Source: Mesorhizobium japonicum MAFF 303099 (GTDB lineage Bacteria; Pseudomonadota; Alphaproteobacteria; Rhizobiales; Rhizobiaceae). Taken from it: a stretch of 64,000 bases of DNA. A program made the translations under genes and the position numbers. The stretch lies in assembly GCF_000009625.1 (NCBI RefSeq), contig NC_002678.2, forward strand, positions 5,178,001 to 5,242,000. Reading direction: 5' to 3'. Position 1 is the first letter of the stretch. Each line of letters opens with the position of its first letter. The notes beneath the pieces are model-generated. The model was given only the letters and a program-made list of their open reading frames with translations. It was not told the DNA's origin and searched no databases. Positions 40,026 through 49,391 of the stretch are shown in pieces.

Positions 40026-42056
40026 GTGACGCCCACGAAGCTTCTGATTGGGCAGATCGCCATTGTGTTCGCCATCGTTCTCCTCGGCGTGTGGGCTGCC
40101 ACGCAATGGTGCGCTCATATGCTAGCCTTTCAGGAACAACTCGGCGCGCCATGGTTTGTCGCGGCTGGCTGGCCGATCTACGAGCCGTGGAAACTGTTGG
40201 AATGGTGGTTCCAATTCGATGCCTATGCGCCCGAGGTATTCGACAAGGCGGGCATGCTTGCGGGCACCAGTGGATTCATGGGCTGTGCCGCTGCGATCGC
40301 TGGTTCCCTCTGGCGCGCGCGCCAGCGCGGCTTGGTCACCACCTATGGCTCCTCTCGATGGGCGGCGACGCGGGAGATCGAGAAAGCAGGGCTGTTTCAG
40401 CCGGCAGGCGTCTTCCTCGGCAAACTGAAGGACCGGTATCTGCGTCATGACGGGCCTGAGCACGTCATGGCCTTTGCGCCGACACGTTCCGGCAAGGGCG
40501 TCGGACTGGTTGTCCCAACCCTTCTCTCCTGGTCCGGCTCGGCCGTCATTCACGACATCAAAGGCGAGAACTGGCAGCTGAGCTCCGGCTGGCGGTCGAG
40601 GTTCTCGCATTGCCTTTTATTCAATCCGACTGATCCGCGATCGGCCCGCTACAACCCGCTGCTGGAGGTACGCAAAGGTTCGGACGAGATTCGCGATGTC
40701 CAAAACATCGCCGACATTCTAGTCGATCCGGAAGGCGCGCTGGAGCGGCGGAATCATTGGGAGAAGACCAGTCATTCACTCCTGGTCGGCGCTATCTTAC
40801 ACGTCCTCTACGCCGAAGAGGAAAAGACTCTTGCCCGCGTCGCCACCTTTCTGTCGGACCCGCAACGCTCGTTTGCCGCGACTTTGCGGCGAATGATGAC
40901 GACCAACCATCTCGGCGCGGCCAATAAGCCTCAGGTCCATCCCGTCGTGGCCTCGGCGGCACGAGAGGTGTTGAACAAATCGGAGAACGAACGTTCAGGC
41001 GTCCTCTCGACCGCCATGTCTTTTCTCGGCCTCTACCGTGATCCGACCGTGGCGGCGGTAACATCGGACTGCGACTGGCGCATTGCCGATCTGATGGATG
41101 CGGAGTGGCCGATGTCGCTCTATCTGGTCGTGCCGCCATCGGACATCTCGCGCACCAAGCCCTTGGTGCGACTGATCCTGAACCAGATCGGCAGGCGGCT
41201 GACGGAGCGCCTCGAGGGTGACCCAAAGAAGAGCCGCAAGCATCAACTGCTCATGATGCTGGATGAGTTTCCGGCGCTCGGTCGCCTCGACTTCTTTGAG
41301 ACCGCGCTCGCGTTTATGGCCGGTTACGGAATTCGTGCCTACTTGATCGCGCAATCGTTGAACCAGATCTCCAAAGCGTATGGCGACAACAACGCCATTC
41401 TGGACAACTGCCATTTGCGAATTGCCTTTTCCTCCAATGATGAGCGCACGGCCAAGCGAATCTCGGACGCGCTTGGCACGGCCACGGAACTCAGATCCAT
41501 GCGCAACTATGCGGGCCACCGGCTGGCACCTTGGCTCTCGCATGTCATGGTGAGCCGCCAGGAAACCGCCCGCCCGCTGCTGACACCGGGCGAGGTGATG
41601 CAATTGCCGCCCGCGGACGAACTGGTGCTGGTTTCGGGATTGCCCCCCATCCGGGCCAAAAAGCTGCGATACTATGAGGATCACAATTTCACCGAGCGGG
41701 TGCTACCTTCGCCGGTGTTGCGCGACGGACCCTACGCGGACTGCCCGATGTCGCGGCCGGACGATTGGACTGGGCAAGTACGCGGCGTCGACCGTCGTCT
41801 TGCGTCCGACGATGAAAGCGCTGGCGCCGCGCTTGCGGACGAGGGAGGTGTTCAGCAGCAGCGCCATCCTGGCCTACCCGAAGAACATACCGCCGTCACC
41901 CAGGAACCGGACCAGGACGATCTGTCCAGACCCGCAGACGATGATAGCGAGGCGATGGCGGACAAGCGCGTCATGGACCGGATCTCCACCGTCGCAGGTG
42001 CCTATGGCATCAACGAGGGAAGGGGCGATGATAAGGATATCGTCCCCGGCTTCTGA
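40026..42056 (+). CDS. traG: Type IV coupling protein TraG (VirD4 family)
   Basis: A 676-residue inner-membrane ATPase that links the relaxosome to the mating channel. Two N-terminal hydrophobic helices are followed by Walker A APTRSGKGVGLVVPTLLS and Walker B LLMMLDEFPALG. GTG 40026 with GGAGC upstream is preferred. The same frame is open further upstream, but that part lacks family character. It starts the conjugation block. Confidence 0.92.
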   Translation: MTPTKLLIGQIAIVFAIVLLGVWAATQWCAHMLAFQEQLGAPWFVAAGWPIYEPWKLLEWWFQFDAYAPEVFDKAGMLAGTSGFMGCAAAIAGSLWRARQRGLVTTYGSSRWAATREIEKAGLFQPAGVFLGKLKDRYLRHDGPEHVMAFAPTRSGKGVGLVVPTLLSWSGSAVIHDIKGENWQLSSGWRSRFSHCLLFNPTDPRSARYNPLLEVRKGSDEIRDVQNIADILVDPEGALERRNHWEKTSHSLLVGAILHVLYAEEEKTLARVATFLSDPQRSFAATLRRMMTTNHLGAANKPQVHPVVASAAREVLNKSENERSGVLSTAMSFLGLYRDPTVAAVTSDCDWRIADLMDAEWPMSLYLVVPPSDISRTKPLVRLILNQIGRRLTERLEGDPKKSRKHQLLMMLDEFPALGRLDFFETALAFMAGYGIRAYLIAQSLNQISKAYGDNNAILDNCHLRIAFSSNDERTAKRISDALGTATELRSMRNYAGHRLAPWLSHVMVSRQETARPLLTPGEVMQLPPADELVLVSGLPPIRAKKLRYYEDHNFTERVLPSPVLRDGPYADCPMSRPDDWTGQVRGVDRRLASDDESAGAALADEGGVQQQRHPGLPEEHTAVTQEPDQDDLSRPADDDSEAMADKRVMDRISTVAGAYGINEGRGDDKDIVPGF

Positions 42057-42174
42057 ACGCTTTCCGCAGCTCGGGCGTATCTCAGCGTAGATAACGGCCG
42101 TAAGCAATTTTGGGCATCTCGATAATGCTTGTTCCGCCGCCGGCCCGCCAGCGCCGGCCAGTTGGAACAAGCGC

Positions 42175-42588
42175 ATGAAGCCCCACCGCATTCGTCACCA
42201 GTTTCTGCTCGAACCGGAATTGAGCGAGAAGCTGGACAACCTCAGCCGCGATCCCTCGACCACAAAATCCGCGGTCGTCGCGAAGGCCGTAGAAGCTTTC
42301 ATCGAGCGGCGTGGCGAGAATGAACTCGATCGGCGCTATGGCATGAGGCTGGACCGTCTTTCCCGCGAGCTCGGTCACGTCAGGCGCGATGTCGACATGA
42401 CATTGGAAAGCTTGGCGCTCTTCATCCGCTTTTCGATCACGCTTCATGCCCACACGCCTGTTCCGGACAAGGCGACGCAGGCGATTGCCCAGGAGCGTTT
42501 CGACAAATTCGTCGAGCAGGTCGGTCGCCAGATCGCATCGGGGAAACGCTCGCTTGGCAAAGACAATGGCGGAGGAGGGGAAGGATGA
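42175..42588 (+). CDS. Ribbon-helix-helix (CopG-like) protein of the conjugation cluster
   Basis: A 137-residue protein. The N-terminus RIRHQFLLEPELSEKLDNLS plus STTKSAVVAKAVEAFIER fits a ribbon-helix-helix DNA-binding fold. The C-terminal half is helical and basic. Similar genes regularly sit between traG and trbB on Mesorhizobium islands. It may regulate transfer or help relaxosome formation. Its stop overlaps the trbB start. Confidence 0.8.
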   Translation: MKPHRIRHQFLLEPELSEKLDNLSRDPSTTKSAVVAKAVEAFIERRGENELDRRYGMRLDRLSRELGHVRRDVDMTLESLALFIRFSITLHAHTPVPDKATQAIAQERFDKFVEQVGRQIASGKRSLGKDNGGGGEG

Positions 42589-43553
42589 GCGCTCATCCAG
42601 AGGCCGACCACCGACGCCGCGCCATGCTGCGCACCGCCATGGGTCCGACGATCACTGAGGCGCTGGCCGATCCATTGGTCATCGAGGTGATGGTCAATCC
42701 CGATGGTGCGCTGCGGCTCGACCGGCTGGGAGAAGGCCGAATCGATACGGCCGTGCATATGCATCCTTCCGAGGCGGAACGCATCATCCGCCTGGTCGCT
42801 TCCCACGTGCGTGCCGAGGCGCATGCGGACAATCCGATTGTCAGCGCCGAATTGCCATCGGGCGAACGCTTCGAGGGACTGCTGCCGCCTGTCGTGCTGG
42901 CGCCTTGCTTTGCCATCCGCAAACCAGCCGCAAAGCTCTACACGCTGGCCAACTATGTTGCGGATCGCATCATGTTGCCGCTGCAGGCCGATGCGTTGAT
43001 AAAGGCAGTCCGAGAACGGCGCAACATCCTTGTCGCCGGAGGCACGTCGTCGGGTAAGACGACGCTTGCCAATGCGCTGCTGGCCGAAGTCGCCGAATGC
43101 GACGAGCGAGTGATCCTCATCGAGGACACCCGCGAACTGCAATGCGCAGCAAAGGACTGCGTTGCCCTGAGAACCAGGCGGGGCTCGGTCACACTCGCCG
43201 ATCTCGTGCGCTCGACGCTCCGGCTCCGTCCCGACCGCATCATCGTCGGTGAAGTCAGGGGCGCGGAAGCGCTGGACATGCTCAAGGCATGGAACACCGG
43301 GCACCCCGGCGGCATCGCCACGGTTCATGCCAATTCGGCGCGCTCTGCCCTCTATCGCATCGAGCAGCTTGCACAGGAAGCTGTCGTCACCGTGCCGCGC
43401 CGCCTCATCGCCGATGCCATCGATCTCATCGTCTTCATCGCGGGGCGCGGCTCGTCGCGCCGCATCGATGCAATCGCTGAGGTCACAGGTCTCGACGGCA
43501 GCGGCGACTACGCCGTCTCCCCACTCACGCCTCCGCAACTCCAGCAACTCTGA
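42585..43553 (+). CDS. trbB: Conjugal transfer ATPase TrbB (VirB11 family)
   Basis: A 322-residue hexameric secretion ATPase. Walker A VAGGTSSGKTTLAN, the Asp box IEDTRELQ, and the Walker B region DRIIVGEVRGAEALDML with a following HPGG-type His box (NTGHPGGIATVHAN) are all present. It powers pilus assembly from the cytoplasmic face. It is coupled to the upstream gene by an ATGA overlap. Confidence 0.95.
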   Translation: MSAHPEADHRRRAMLRTAMGPTITEALADPLVIEVMVNPDGALRLDRLGEGRIDTAVHMHPSEAERIIRLVASHVRAEAHADNPIVSAELPSGERFEGLLPPVVLAPCFAIRKPAAKLYTLANYVADRIMLPLQADALIKAVRERRNILVAGGTSSGKTTLANALLAEVAECDERVILIEDTRELQCAAKDCVALRTRRGSVTLADLVRSTLRLRPDRIIVGEVRGAEALDMLKAWNTGHPGGIATVHANSARSALYRIEQLAQEAVVTVPRRLIADAIDLIVFIAGRGSSRRIDAIAEVTGLDGSGDYAVSPLTPPQLQQL

Positions 43554-43564
43554 AAGGCCCCCTT

Positions 43565-43873
43565 ATGCGCAAGAAGCTCCGCTTTCTTTCGTTTGCCGCG
43601 CTCGCGTTTCTTCTCACAGTTCCGGCGCACGCTGCCGGCTCCGGCATGCCTTGGGAACAGCCGCTGCAGCAGATCCTGGAATCGGTGCAGGGACCGGTCG
43701 CCAAAATCGTCGCGGTGATCATCATCATCACCACCGGCCTGACCCTTGCCTTCGGCGATACTGCAGGCGGTTTCCGCCGGCTGATTCAGATCGTCTTCGG
43801 CCTGTCGATCGCCTTCGCCGCATCGAGCTTCTTCCTCTCGTTCTTCTCCTTCGGCGGCGGGGCGCTCGTCTGA
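43565..43873 (+). CDS. trbC: Conjugal pilin TrbC (VirB2 family)
   Basis: A 102-residue prepilin. A signal peptide (MRKKLRFLSFAALAFLLTVP) ends near AHA. Two hydrophobic helices separated by a short basic loop (AGGFRRL) follow, as in VirB2/TrbC pilins. It overlaps trbD by TGATG. Confidence 0.92.
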   Translation: MRKKLRFLSFAALAFLLTVPAHAAGSGMPWEQPLQQILESVQGPVAKIVAVIIIITTGLTLAFGDTAGGFRRLIQIVFGLSIAFAASSFFLSFFSFGGGALV

Positions 43874-44145
43874 TGACCGCCGGAGTGCAACATATCGAGG
43901 GCTTCGAGGTTCCCGTTCACCGGGCATTGACTGAACCGATCCTGCTGGGCGGCGCGCCGCGGGCGGTGGCGATCCTCAACGGCACGGTGGCTGCTGCCAT
44001 CGGACTAGGCTTGCAGCAATGGATTGCCGGGCTAGTGCTCTGGCTTGGCGGCCACACGCTCGCGGTCTTTGCCGCAAGGCGCGATCCCGACTTTGCCAGC
44101 GTGCTTGTCCGTCACCTTCGCCTGAGGGGATGGCTCGCATGCTGA
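43873..44145 (+). CDS. trbD: Conjugal transfer protein TrbD (VirB3 family)
   Basis: A 90-residue membrane protein starting MTAGVQHIEGFEVPVHRALT, with VPVHRALTEPILLGG being the typical VirB3/TrbD N-terminal motif. Two hydrophobic stretches follow. It overlaps both trbC and trbE, so the three are probably translated together. Confidence 0.92.
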   Translation: MTAGVQHIEGFEVPVHRALTEPILLGGAPRAVAILNGTVAAAIGLGLQQWIAGLVLWLGGHTLAVFAARRDPDFASVLVRHLRLRGWLAC

Positions 44146-46589
44146 ACCTTTCGGAATATCGCGGCAAGGCCGACCGGCTTGCCGACCATCTGCCCTGGGC
44201 AGCACTGGTGGCGCCCGGCATCGTGCTCAACAAGGACGGCAGCGTTCAGCGGACTCTTCGATTTCGCGGGCCCGATCTGGAAAGCTCGACCGAAGCCGAA
44301 CTCCTCGGCATCTGCGCCCGGGCCAACAATGCGCTTAGACGCCTTGGCTCCGGCTGGACATTGTTTTTCGAGGCCGAGCGCATCGAAGCGCTGGGCTATC
44401 CGTCCTCGCGTTTCCCGGACGCGGCGTCATGGCTGGTTGATGAAGAACGGCGTGCTGCCTTCGAAGGCAAGGTCGCGCATTTCGAGAGCCGCTGTCACCT
44501 GACCTTGCTGTCCATGCCGCCACCGGACGCCCAGGCGCGGGCGGAAAGCGCGCTCGTCGACTCGCATCATTCAGAAGGCGAAAGAGACTGGCGCCAGGAG
44601 ATGGCGCGGTTCCGTGACGAGACCGACCGTGTGCTGGATCTTCTGTCGGGCTTCATGCCCGAAGTGCGTCCGCTCGATGACGCCGAGACGCTGACATACC
44701 TGCACGACACGATCTCGACCCGCCGCCATCCGGTCGCCGTGCCGGAAACGCCAATGTATCTGGACGGCATCCTGGTCGATGTGCCGCTTACCGGCGGCTT
44801 GGAGCCGATGCTCGGTGAGCAACATCTTCGCACCCTTACCATCCTCGGCTTTCCGAACCTCACCCGGCCCGGAATCCTCGATGCCCTCAATCATCAGGAT
44901 TTCGCCTATCGCTGGATGACGCGCTTCATTCCGCTCGACAAGACCGAGGCCACCAAGACGCTGACCCGCTTGCGCCGGCAGTGGTTTGCCAAGCGCAAAT
45001 CGATCGTCGCAATCCTGCGCGAGGTTGTAAGCAACGAACCCGTTCCGCTCGTCGACAGCGACGCCGACAATAAGGCGCTCGACGCCGATGAAGCACTTCA
45101 GGCGTTGGGCGGCGATCATGTCGGCTTCGGGTATCTCACTGCAACGGTGACGGTATGGGACGAGGATCGCCAAGCCGCCGCTGAGAAACTTCGCGCGGTC
45201 GAGCGCATCATCAATGGGCTCGGGTTCACCACCATCCGCGAAAGCGTCAATGCGGTCGAAGCCTGGCTCGGCTCGCTGCCGGGTCATGTCTATGCCAACG
45301 TTCGTCAGCCGCTCGTTCACACGCTGAACCTTGCCCATCTCATGCCGCTTTCCTCGGTGTGGGCCGGTCCTGCGGCGAACGAGCATCTGGCTGAAGTCAC
45401 TGGACGAGAGGCCCCGCCGCTCCTCATCGCCGAAACCAGCGGGTCGACTCCGTTCCGGCTTTCTTCCCATGTCGAAGATGTCGGCCACATGCTGATCGTT
45501 GGACCGACCGGCGCCGGAAAATCGGTGCTGCTTGCCCTGATCGCCCTGCAGTTTCGTCGCTATGCCGGCGCGCAGGTCTATGTCTTCGACAAAGGCAATT
45601 CGGCGCGCGCGGCAACGCTCGCCATGGGTGGAGAGCATCATGTCTTGGGTTCGGACGGTGCGCTTGCCTTCCAGCCACTGCGCAATATCGGTGATCAGGG
45701 TAGGCGCAGCTGGGCAGCTGAATGGATCGCCGGCCTGATTGCCCATGAGAACGTCACCCTCACGCCGGAGGTGAAGGAGGCGATCTGGTCGGCGCTCAAC
45801 AGCCTCGCCACCGCGCCGGCGCAGGAGCGCACGCTGACCGGTCTGTCGGTCCTGCTTCAGTCCAATGCACTGAAGTCCGCCTTAATGCCCTACACGCTCG
45901 ACGGTCCCTTCGGCCGATTGCTCGATGCCGACGACGATCGGCTGGCCTTGTCGGATGTGCAGTGCTTCGAGACCGAGGAGCTGATGCATAGCCAAAGCGC
46001 TGTGCTGCCTGTGCTCACCTATCTCTTCCATCGCCTTGAGGAGCGGTTCGACGGGCGACCGACGCTGCTCATGCTCGATGAGGCCTGGGTCTATCTCGAC
46101 AATCCGCTTTTTGCTGCCCGCATCCGCGAATGGCTGAAGGTGCTGCGAAAGAAGAACGTATCGGTGATCTTCGCCACGCAGTCGCTTGCCGACATCGCCG
46201 GCTCTGCAATAGCGCCGGCGATCATCGAGAGCTGCCCACAGCGCATTTTTCTCCCCAATGATCGTGCCGTGGAACCGCAGGCACGGACTGCCTACGAGCG
46301 CTTCGGTCTCAACGACCGGCAGATTGAACTGATCGCCCGGGCCACGCCGAAGCGGCACTACTATTTGCAGTCGCGCTGCGGCAACCGTCTCTTCGAGCTC
46401 GGGCTCGGCCCCATCGCGCTTGCACTTTGCGGCGCCTCGGGTCCAGCCGCGCAAAGCCTGATCGACAGGGTCCTGTCCAAGCACGGGCAGGACAGCTTTG
46501 TCTTTCGCTTCCTCGGCGCCCGCGGCCTGGATTGGGCGGCCGAGCTTCTCCAGCAATTCCCTCAACCAACCAAGGAGCAATCGCCATGA
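44139..46589 (+). CDS. trbE: Conjugal transfer ATPase TrbE (VirB4 family)
   Basis: About 816 residues, the normal size. Walker A is VGPTGAGKSVLLAL and Walker B LLMLDEAWVYLDNP. The N-terminal MLNLSEYRGKADRLADHLPW is typical. GAGGGG nine bases before ATG 44139 favours this start over ATG 44130. It energises substrate transport and pilus formation at the inner membrane. Confidence 0.95.
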   Translation: MLNLSEYRGKADRLADHLPWAALVAPGIVLNKDGSVQRTLRFRGPDLESSTEAELLGICARANNALRRLGSGWTLFFEAERIEALGYPSSRFPDAASWLVDEERRAAFEGKVAHFESRCHLTLLSMPPPDAQARAESALVDSHHSEGERDWRQEMARFRDETDRVLDLLSGFMPEVRPLDDAETLTYLHDTISTRRHPVAVPETPMYLDGILVDVPLTGGLEPMLGEQHLRTLTILGFPNLTRPGILDALNHQDFAYRWMTRFIPLDKTEATKTLTRLRRQWFAKRKSIVAILREVVSNEPVPLVDSDADNKALDADEALQALGGDHVGFGYLTATVTVWDEDRQAAAEKLRAVERIINGLGFTTIRESVNAVEAWLGSLPGHVYANVRQPLVHTLNLAHLMPLSSVWAGPAANEHLAEVTGREAPPLLIAETSGSTPFRLSSHVEDVGHMLIVGPTGAGKSVLLALIALQFRRYAGAQVYVFDKGNSARAATLAMGGEHHVLGSDGALAFQPLRNIGDQGRRSWAAEWIAGLIAHENVTLTPEVKEAIWSALNSLATAPAQERTLTGLSVLLQSNALKSALMPYTLDGPFGRLLDADDDRLALSDVQCFETEELMHSQSAVLPVLTYLFHRLEERFDGRPTLLMLDEAWVYLDNPLFAARIREWLKVLRKKNVSVIFATQSLADIAGSAIAPAIIESCPQRIFLPNDRAVEPQARTAYERFGLNDRQIELIARATPKRHYYLQSRCGNRLFELGLGPIALALCGASGPAAQSLIDRVLSKHGQDSFVFRFLGARGLDWAAELLQQFPQPTKEQSP

Positions 46590-47311
46590 TGCGGCGCCGC
46601 TTTCTCTCGGGCCTGATCACCCTTTCGTTGATCGCCAAGCCGATGGCCGACTACGTGCAGCCGGCCTACGCGCTCATCGTGTTCGATCCGTCGAACTACG
46701 CACAGAACGTGCTCACGGCGGCGCGCTCGCTGGAGCAGATCAACAACCAGATCCAGTCGCTCCAGAACCAGGCGACCGTGCTGCAGAACATGGCACGCAA
46801 TCTTCAGGGTCTGGATTTTTCTTCCGTGGGTCAGCTTACCGGCTCGCTCCAACGGATCGACGGTCTGATGGACCAGGCGAGTGGCCTGAGCTTTGATCTC
46901 AACAAGCTTCAGGACCAGTGGCGTAATCAATATCCGGAAAGCTACGACGCCACGATCAAGGTCAGCGATGTGGCGAGCGCCGCACGTGACCGCTGGCAAA
47001 GCGCAATGCAGGCATTCCGTCAGACCATGGGTGTTCAGTCGCAGATCGTCGAGAATGTTCGCGGTGATGGTGACCTGCTTGCCGATCTCGTCAACCGCAG
47101 CCAAGGCGCGGCCGGTGCGCTTCAGGCAAGTCAGGCCACTAACCAGCTCCTTGCGCTTTCGACCAAGCAGCAGATGCAGATCCAGACGCTGCTCGCAACG
47201 CAGTTCCGCGCTGAGGCCGAGGATGCGGCGCGCAAGGCGCAGTCCGAGGAGGCCGCGCGCGAGACGACAAAGCGCTTCCTCGGCACAGGCAGGGCCTATC
47301 CCGGCAACTGA
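46586..47311 (+). CDS. trbJ: Conjugal transfer protein TrbJ (VirB5 family)
   Basis: A 241-residue periplasmic protein. A hydrophobic signal segment (LSGLITLSLIAKPMADYVQP) is followed by IVFDPSNYAQNVLTAARSLE and long helical, glutamine-rich coiled sequence, as in TrbJ. It likely forms the pilus tip or an adhesin. ATG overlaps the trbE stop and AAGGAG precedes it. No trbK is present in the 31 bp before trbL. Confidence 0.9.
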   Translation: MMRRRFLSGLITLSLIAKPMADYVQPAYALIVFDPSNYAQNVLTAARSLEQINNQIQSLQNQATVLQNMARNLQGLDFSSVGQLTGSLQRIDGLMDQASGLSFDLNKLQDQWRNQYPESYDATIKVSDVASAARDRWQSAMQAFRQTMGVQSQIVENVRGDGDLLADLVNRSQGAAGALQASQATNQLLALSTKQQMQIQTLLATQFRAEAEDAARKAQSEEAARETTKRFLGTGRAYPGN

Positions 47312-47342
47312 TCACCAATCTCTTGACGACGAGGAAGGCGGC

Positions 47343-48665
47343 ATGAACGACCTTGGGGTCATTGATCGCTTCATGGAGACCTTCATCCGCTACATCGATA
47401 GCGGGTTCGGTCTGCTCTCGGGCGATGTCGCCTTCCTTACCACGACCCTGATTGGCATCGACGTCACACTTGCCGGCCTCGCCTGGGCATTCGGCGGCGA
47501 ACCCAACATATTCGGCCGGCTCATCCGCAAAGTGCTCTATGTCGGCGTCTTTGCCTTCATCTTGAATAACTTCAAGAACCTCGCCGACATCATCTATCGG
47601 TCTTTTGCCGGTCTCGGCATCAATGCGTCATCCGGCAACCTATCTGCCGACAATCTCCTGCATCCGGGCCGCATTGCCGCAACCGGTTTCGAGGGCGCCT
47701 GGCCGCTTCTCGATCAGGCAAGCCAGCTTCTCGGCTTCCCAGAATTCTTCGGCAACGCGCTCACCATCTTCGTGCTGCTCGTGGCCTGGTTCCTGGTCAT
47801 CATCGCCTTCTTCATCCTCTCCATCCAACTCTTCATCACCATCCTCGAATTCAAACTCACCACTCTGGCCGGATTCATTCTTGTGCCCTTCGCGCTTTGG
47901 AACCGGTCAGCGTTTCTCGCCGAGCGCGTGCTCGGCAATGTCATCTCGTCGGGCATCAAGGTGATGGTGTTGGCCGTCATCATCGGCATCGGCTCCACGC
48001 TCTTTGGCGAGTTCGCTTCCGCGCTGCAAGGCAAGGAGCCGGATCTGGCCGCCGCCATGTCACAGGTCCTGGGCGCCTTGGCGCTCCTTGGTCTCGGCAT
48101 TTTCGGACCTGGGATAGCCTCCGGTCTTGTCTCGGGCGCGCCGCAGCTTGGCGCGGGCGCCGCACTTGGAACCACGGCAGCCGCAGCCGGTGCATCGCTC
48201 GTTGCCGCAGGCGCAGCATTTGCCGGCGCGCGCACGGCAACCGGCAGCGGTCTCACCGCACTCCGTGCCGGCACGACCATGGGGTCAGCGGCTTCTACGG
48301 CCTGGCAGATCGGGCGCGCAACATCGCCCGAGTCCGGCCTGTCCGGTGTAGCTGCTGGAATGCATGGTGTGACCAGCGCCGCCGCCGGCGCCGCAATGCG
48401 GGCGGCACGATCTGCCGCAGGAGGCTTCGGGCGCAGCGTTGATGCCGGGCGCGAAGCTGCCTGGACCGCGACCGGTGGTGCGCCGACCGCATCCATGACC
48501 GGAAGCCCTACTGGTCCGGTCGCCGATGCCGCGCCCGGCTGGGCCAGGCGCCTGCGTTCCGAACAGACAGCCCGTGCCCACCGTCACACCGCCATGCAGG
48601 CCGTCCGTGAAGGCGACAGGCCGGGAGGCAGCGCCAATCCCTCTCTCAACGACAAGGACGACTAA
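47343..48665 (+). CDS. trbL: Conjugal transfer protein TrbL (VirB6 family)
   Basis: A 440-residue polytopic membrane protein with about six to seven hydrophobic helices in the first 300 residues, then a long Ala/Gly/Thr-rich tail. MNDLGVIDRFMETFIRYIDS at the N-terminus is typical of TrbL. It forms part of the inner-membrane channel. The stop directly precedes the trbF ATG. Confidence 0.92.
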   Translation: MNDLGVIDRFMETFIRYIDSGFGLLSGDVAFLTTTLIGIDVTLAGLAWAFGGEPNIFGRLIRKVLYVGVFAFILNNFKNLADIIYRSFAGLGINASSGNLSADNLLHPGRIAATGFEGAWPLLDQASQLLGFPEFFGNALTIFVLLVAWFLVIIAFFILSIQLFITILEFKLTTLAGFILVPFALWNRSAFLAERVLGNVISSGIKVMVLAVIIGIGSTLFGEFASALQGKEPDLAAAMSQVLGALALLGLGIFGPGIASGLVSGAPQLGAGAALGTTAAAAGASLVAAGAAFAGARTATGSGLTALRAGTTMGSAASTAWQIGRATSPESGLSGVAAGMHGVTSAAAGAAMRAARSAAGGFGRSVDAGREAAWTATGGAPTASMTGSPTGPVADAAPGWARRLRSEQTARAHRHTAMQAVREGDRPGGSANPSLNDKDD

Positions 48666-49391
48666 ATGCTATTCAAGCGACCCATTCAACGTTACGGCAA
48701 GACGCCCGAGCCGGTCACGCCGTATCAGAAGGCCGCGCAGCTCTGGGACGAGCGCATAGGCTCATCTCGAGTGCAGGCCCGCAACTGGCGGTTCATGGCT
48801 CTTGGCTGTCTGACCTTGGCGGCCGGACTTTCCGGCGGACTCGTGTGGCAGTCGATGCAGAGCCGCGTCGTGCCTTACGTCGTCGAGGTCGACGGCTTCG
48901 GCGAGGCACGCGCCGTTGCGCCGGCAATCCGGGACTACGAGCCCTCCGATGCCCAGATCGCGTGGCATCTCGGCCGCTTCATTCAGAATGTCCGTTCCGT
49001 TTCCACCGATCCGGTGCTGGTGCGGCAGAACTGGCTTTCGGCCTATGACTTCGCCACCGACCGCGCGGCGCTCTTTCTCAACGAGTACGCCAAGGCGAAC
49101 GATCCTTTCGGCCAGATCGGCACACGCAGCGTGTCGGTGCAAGTGACCAGCGTGGTCAGGGCTTCCGACAGCTCGTTCCAGGTCAAATGGGCCGAGCAGG
49201 TTTTTGAGCGCGGCAGCCTTGCCAGCACGACGCGCTGGACCGCGATCCTCACCATCGTGATCCGCCCGCCAAGTAATACTGACCAACTGCGCAACAACCC
49301 GCTCGGCGTCTTCATCAATGCGATCGACTGGTCGCGCGAGCTCGACAGTGCTGCGCCGACGTCCGTTTCCCCAAAAGGAGTCCACCAATGA
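48666..49391 (+). CDS. trbF: Conjugal transfer protein TrbF (VirB8 family)
   Basis: A 241-residue bitopic inner-membrane protein. A single N-terminal helix (FMALGCLTLAAGLSGGLVW) is followed by a periplasmic NTF2-like domain with VPYVVEVDGFGEA and RWTAILTIVIRPP. It nucleates the secretion complex. It overlaps trbG by ATGA. Confidence 0.93.
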   Translation: MLFKRPIQRYGKTPEPVTPYQKAAQLWDERIGSSRVQARNWRFMALGCLTLAAGLSGGLVWQSMQSRVVPYVVEVDGFGEARAVAPAIRDYEPSDAQIAWHLGRFIQNVRSVSTDPVLVRQNWLSAYDFATDRAALFLNEYAKANDPFGQIGTRSVSVQVTSVVRASDSSFQVKWAEQVFERGSLASTTRWTAILTIVIRPPSNTDQLRNNPLGVFINAIDWSRELDSAAPTSVSPKGVHQ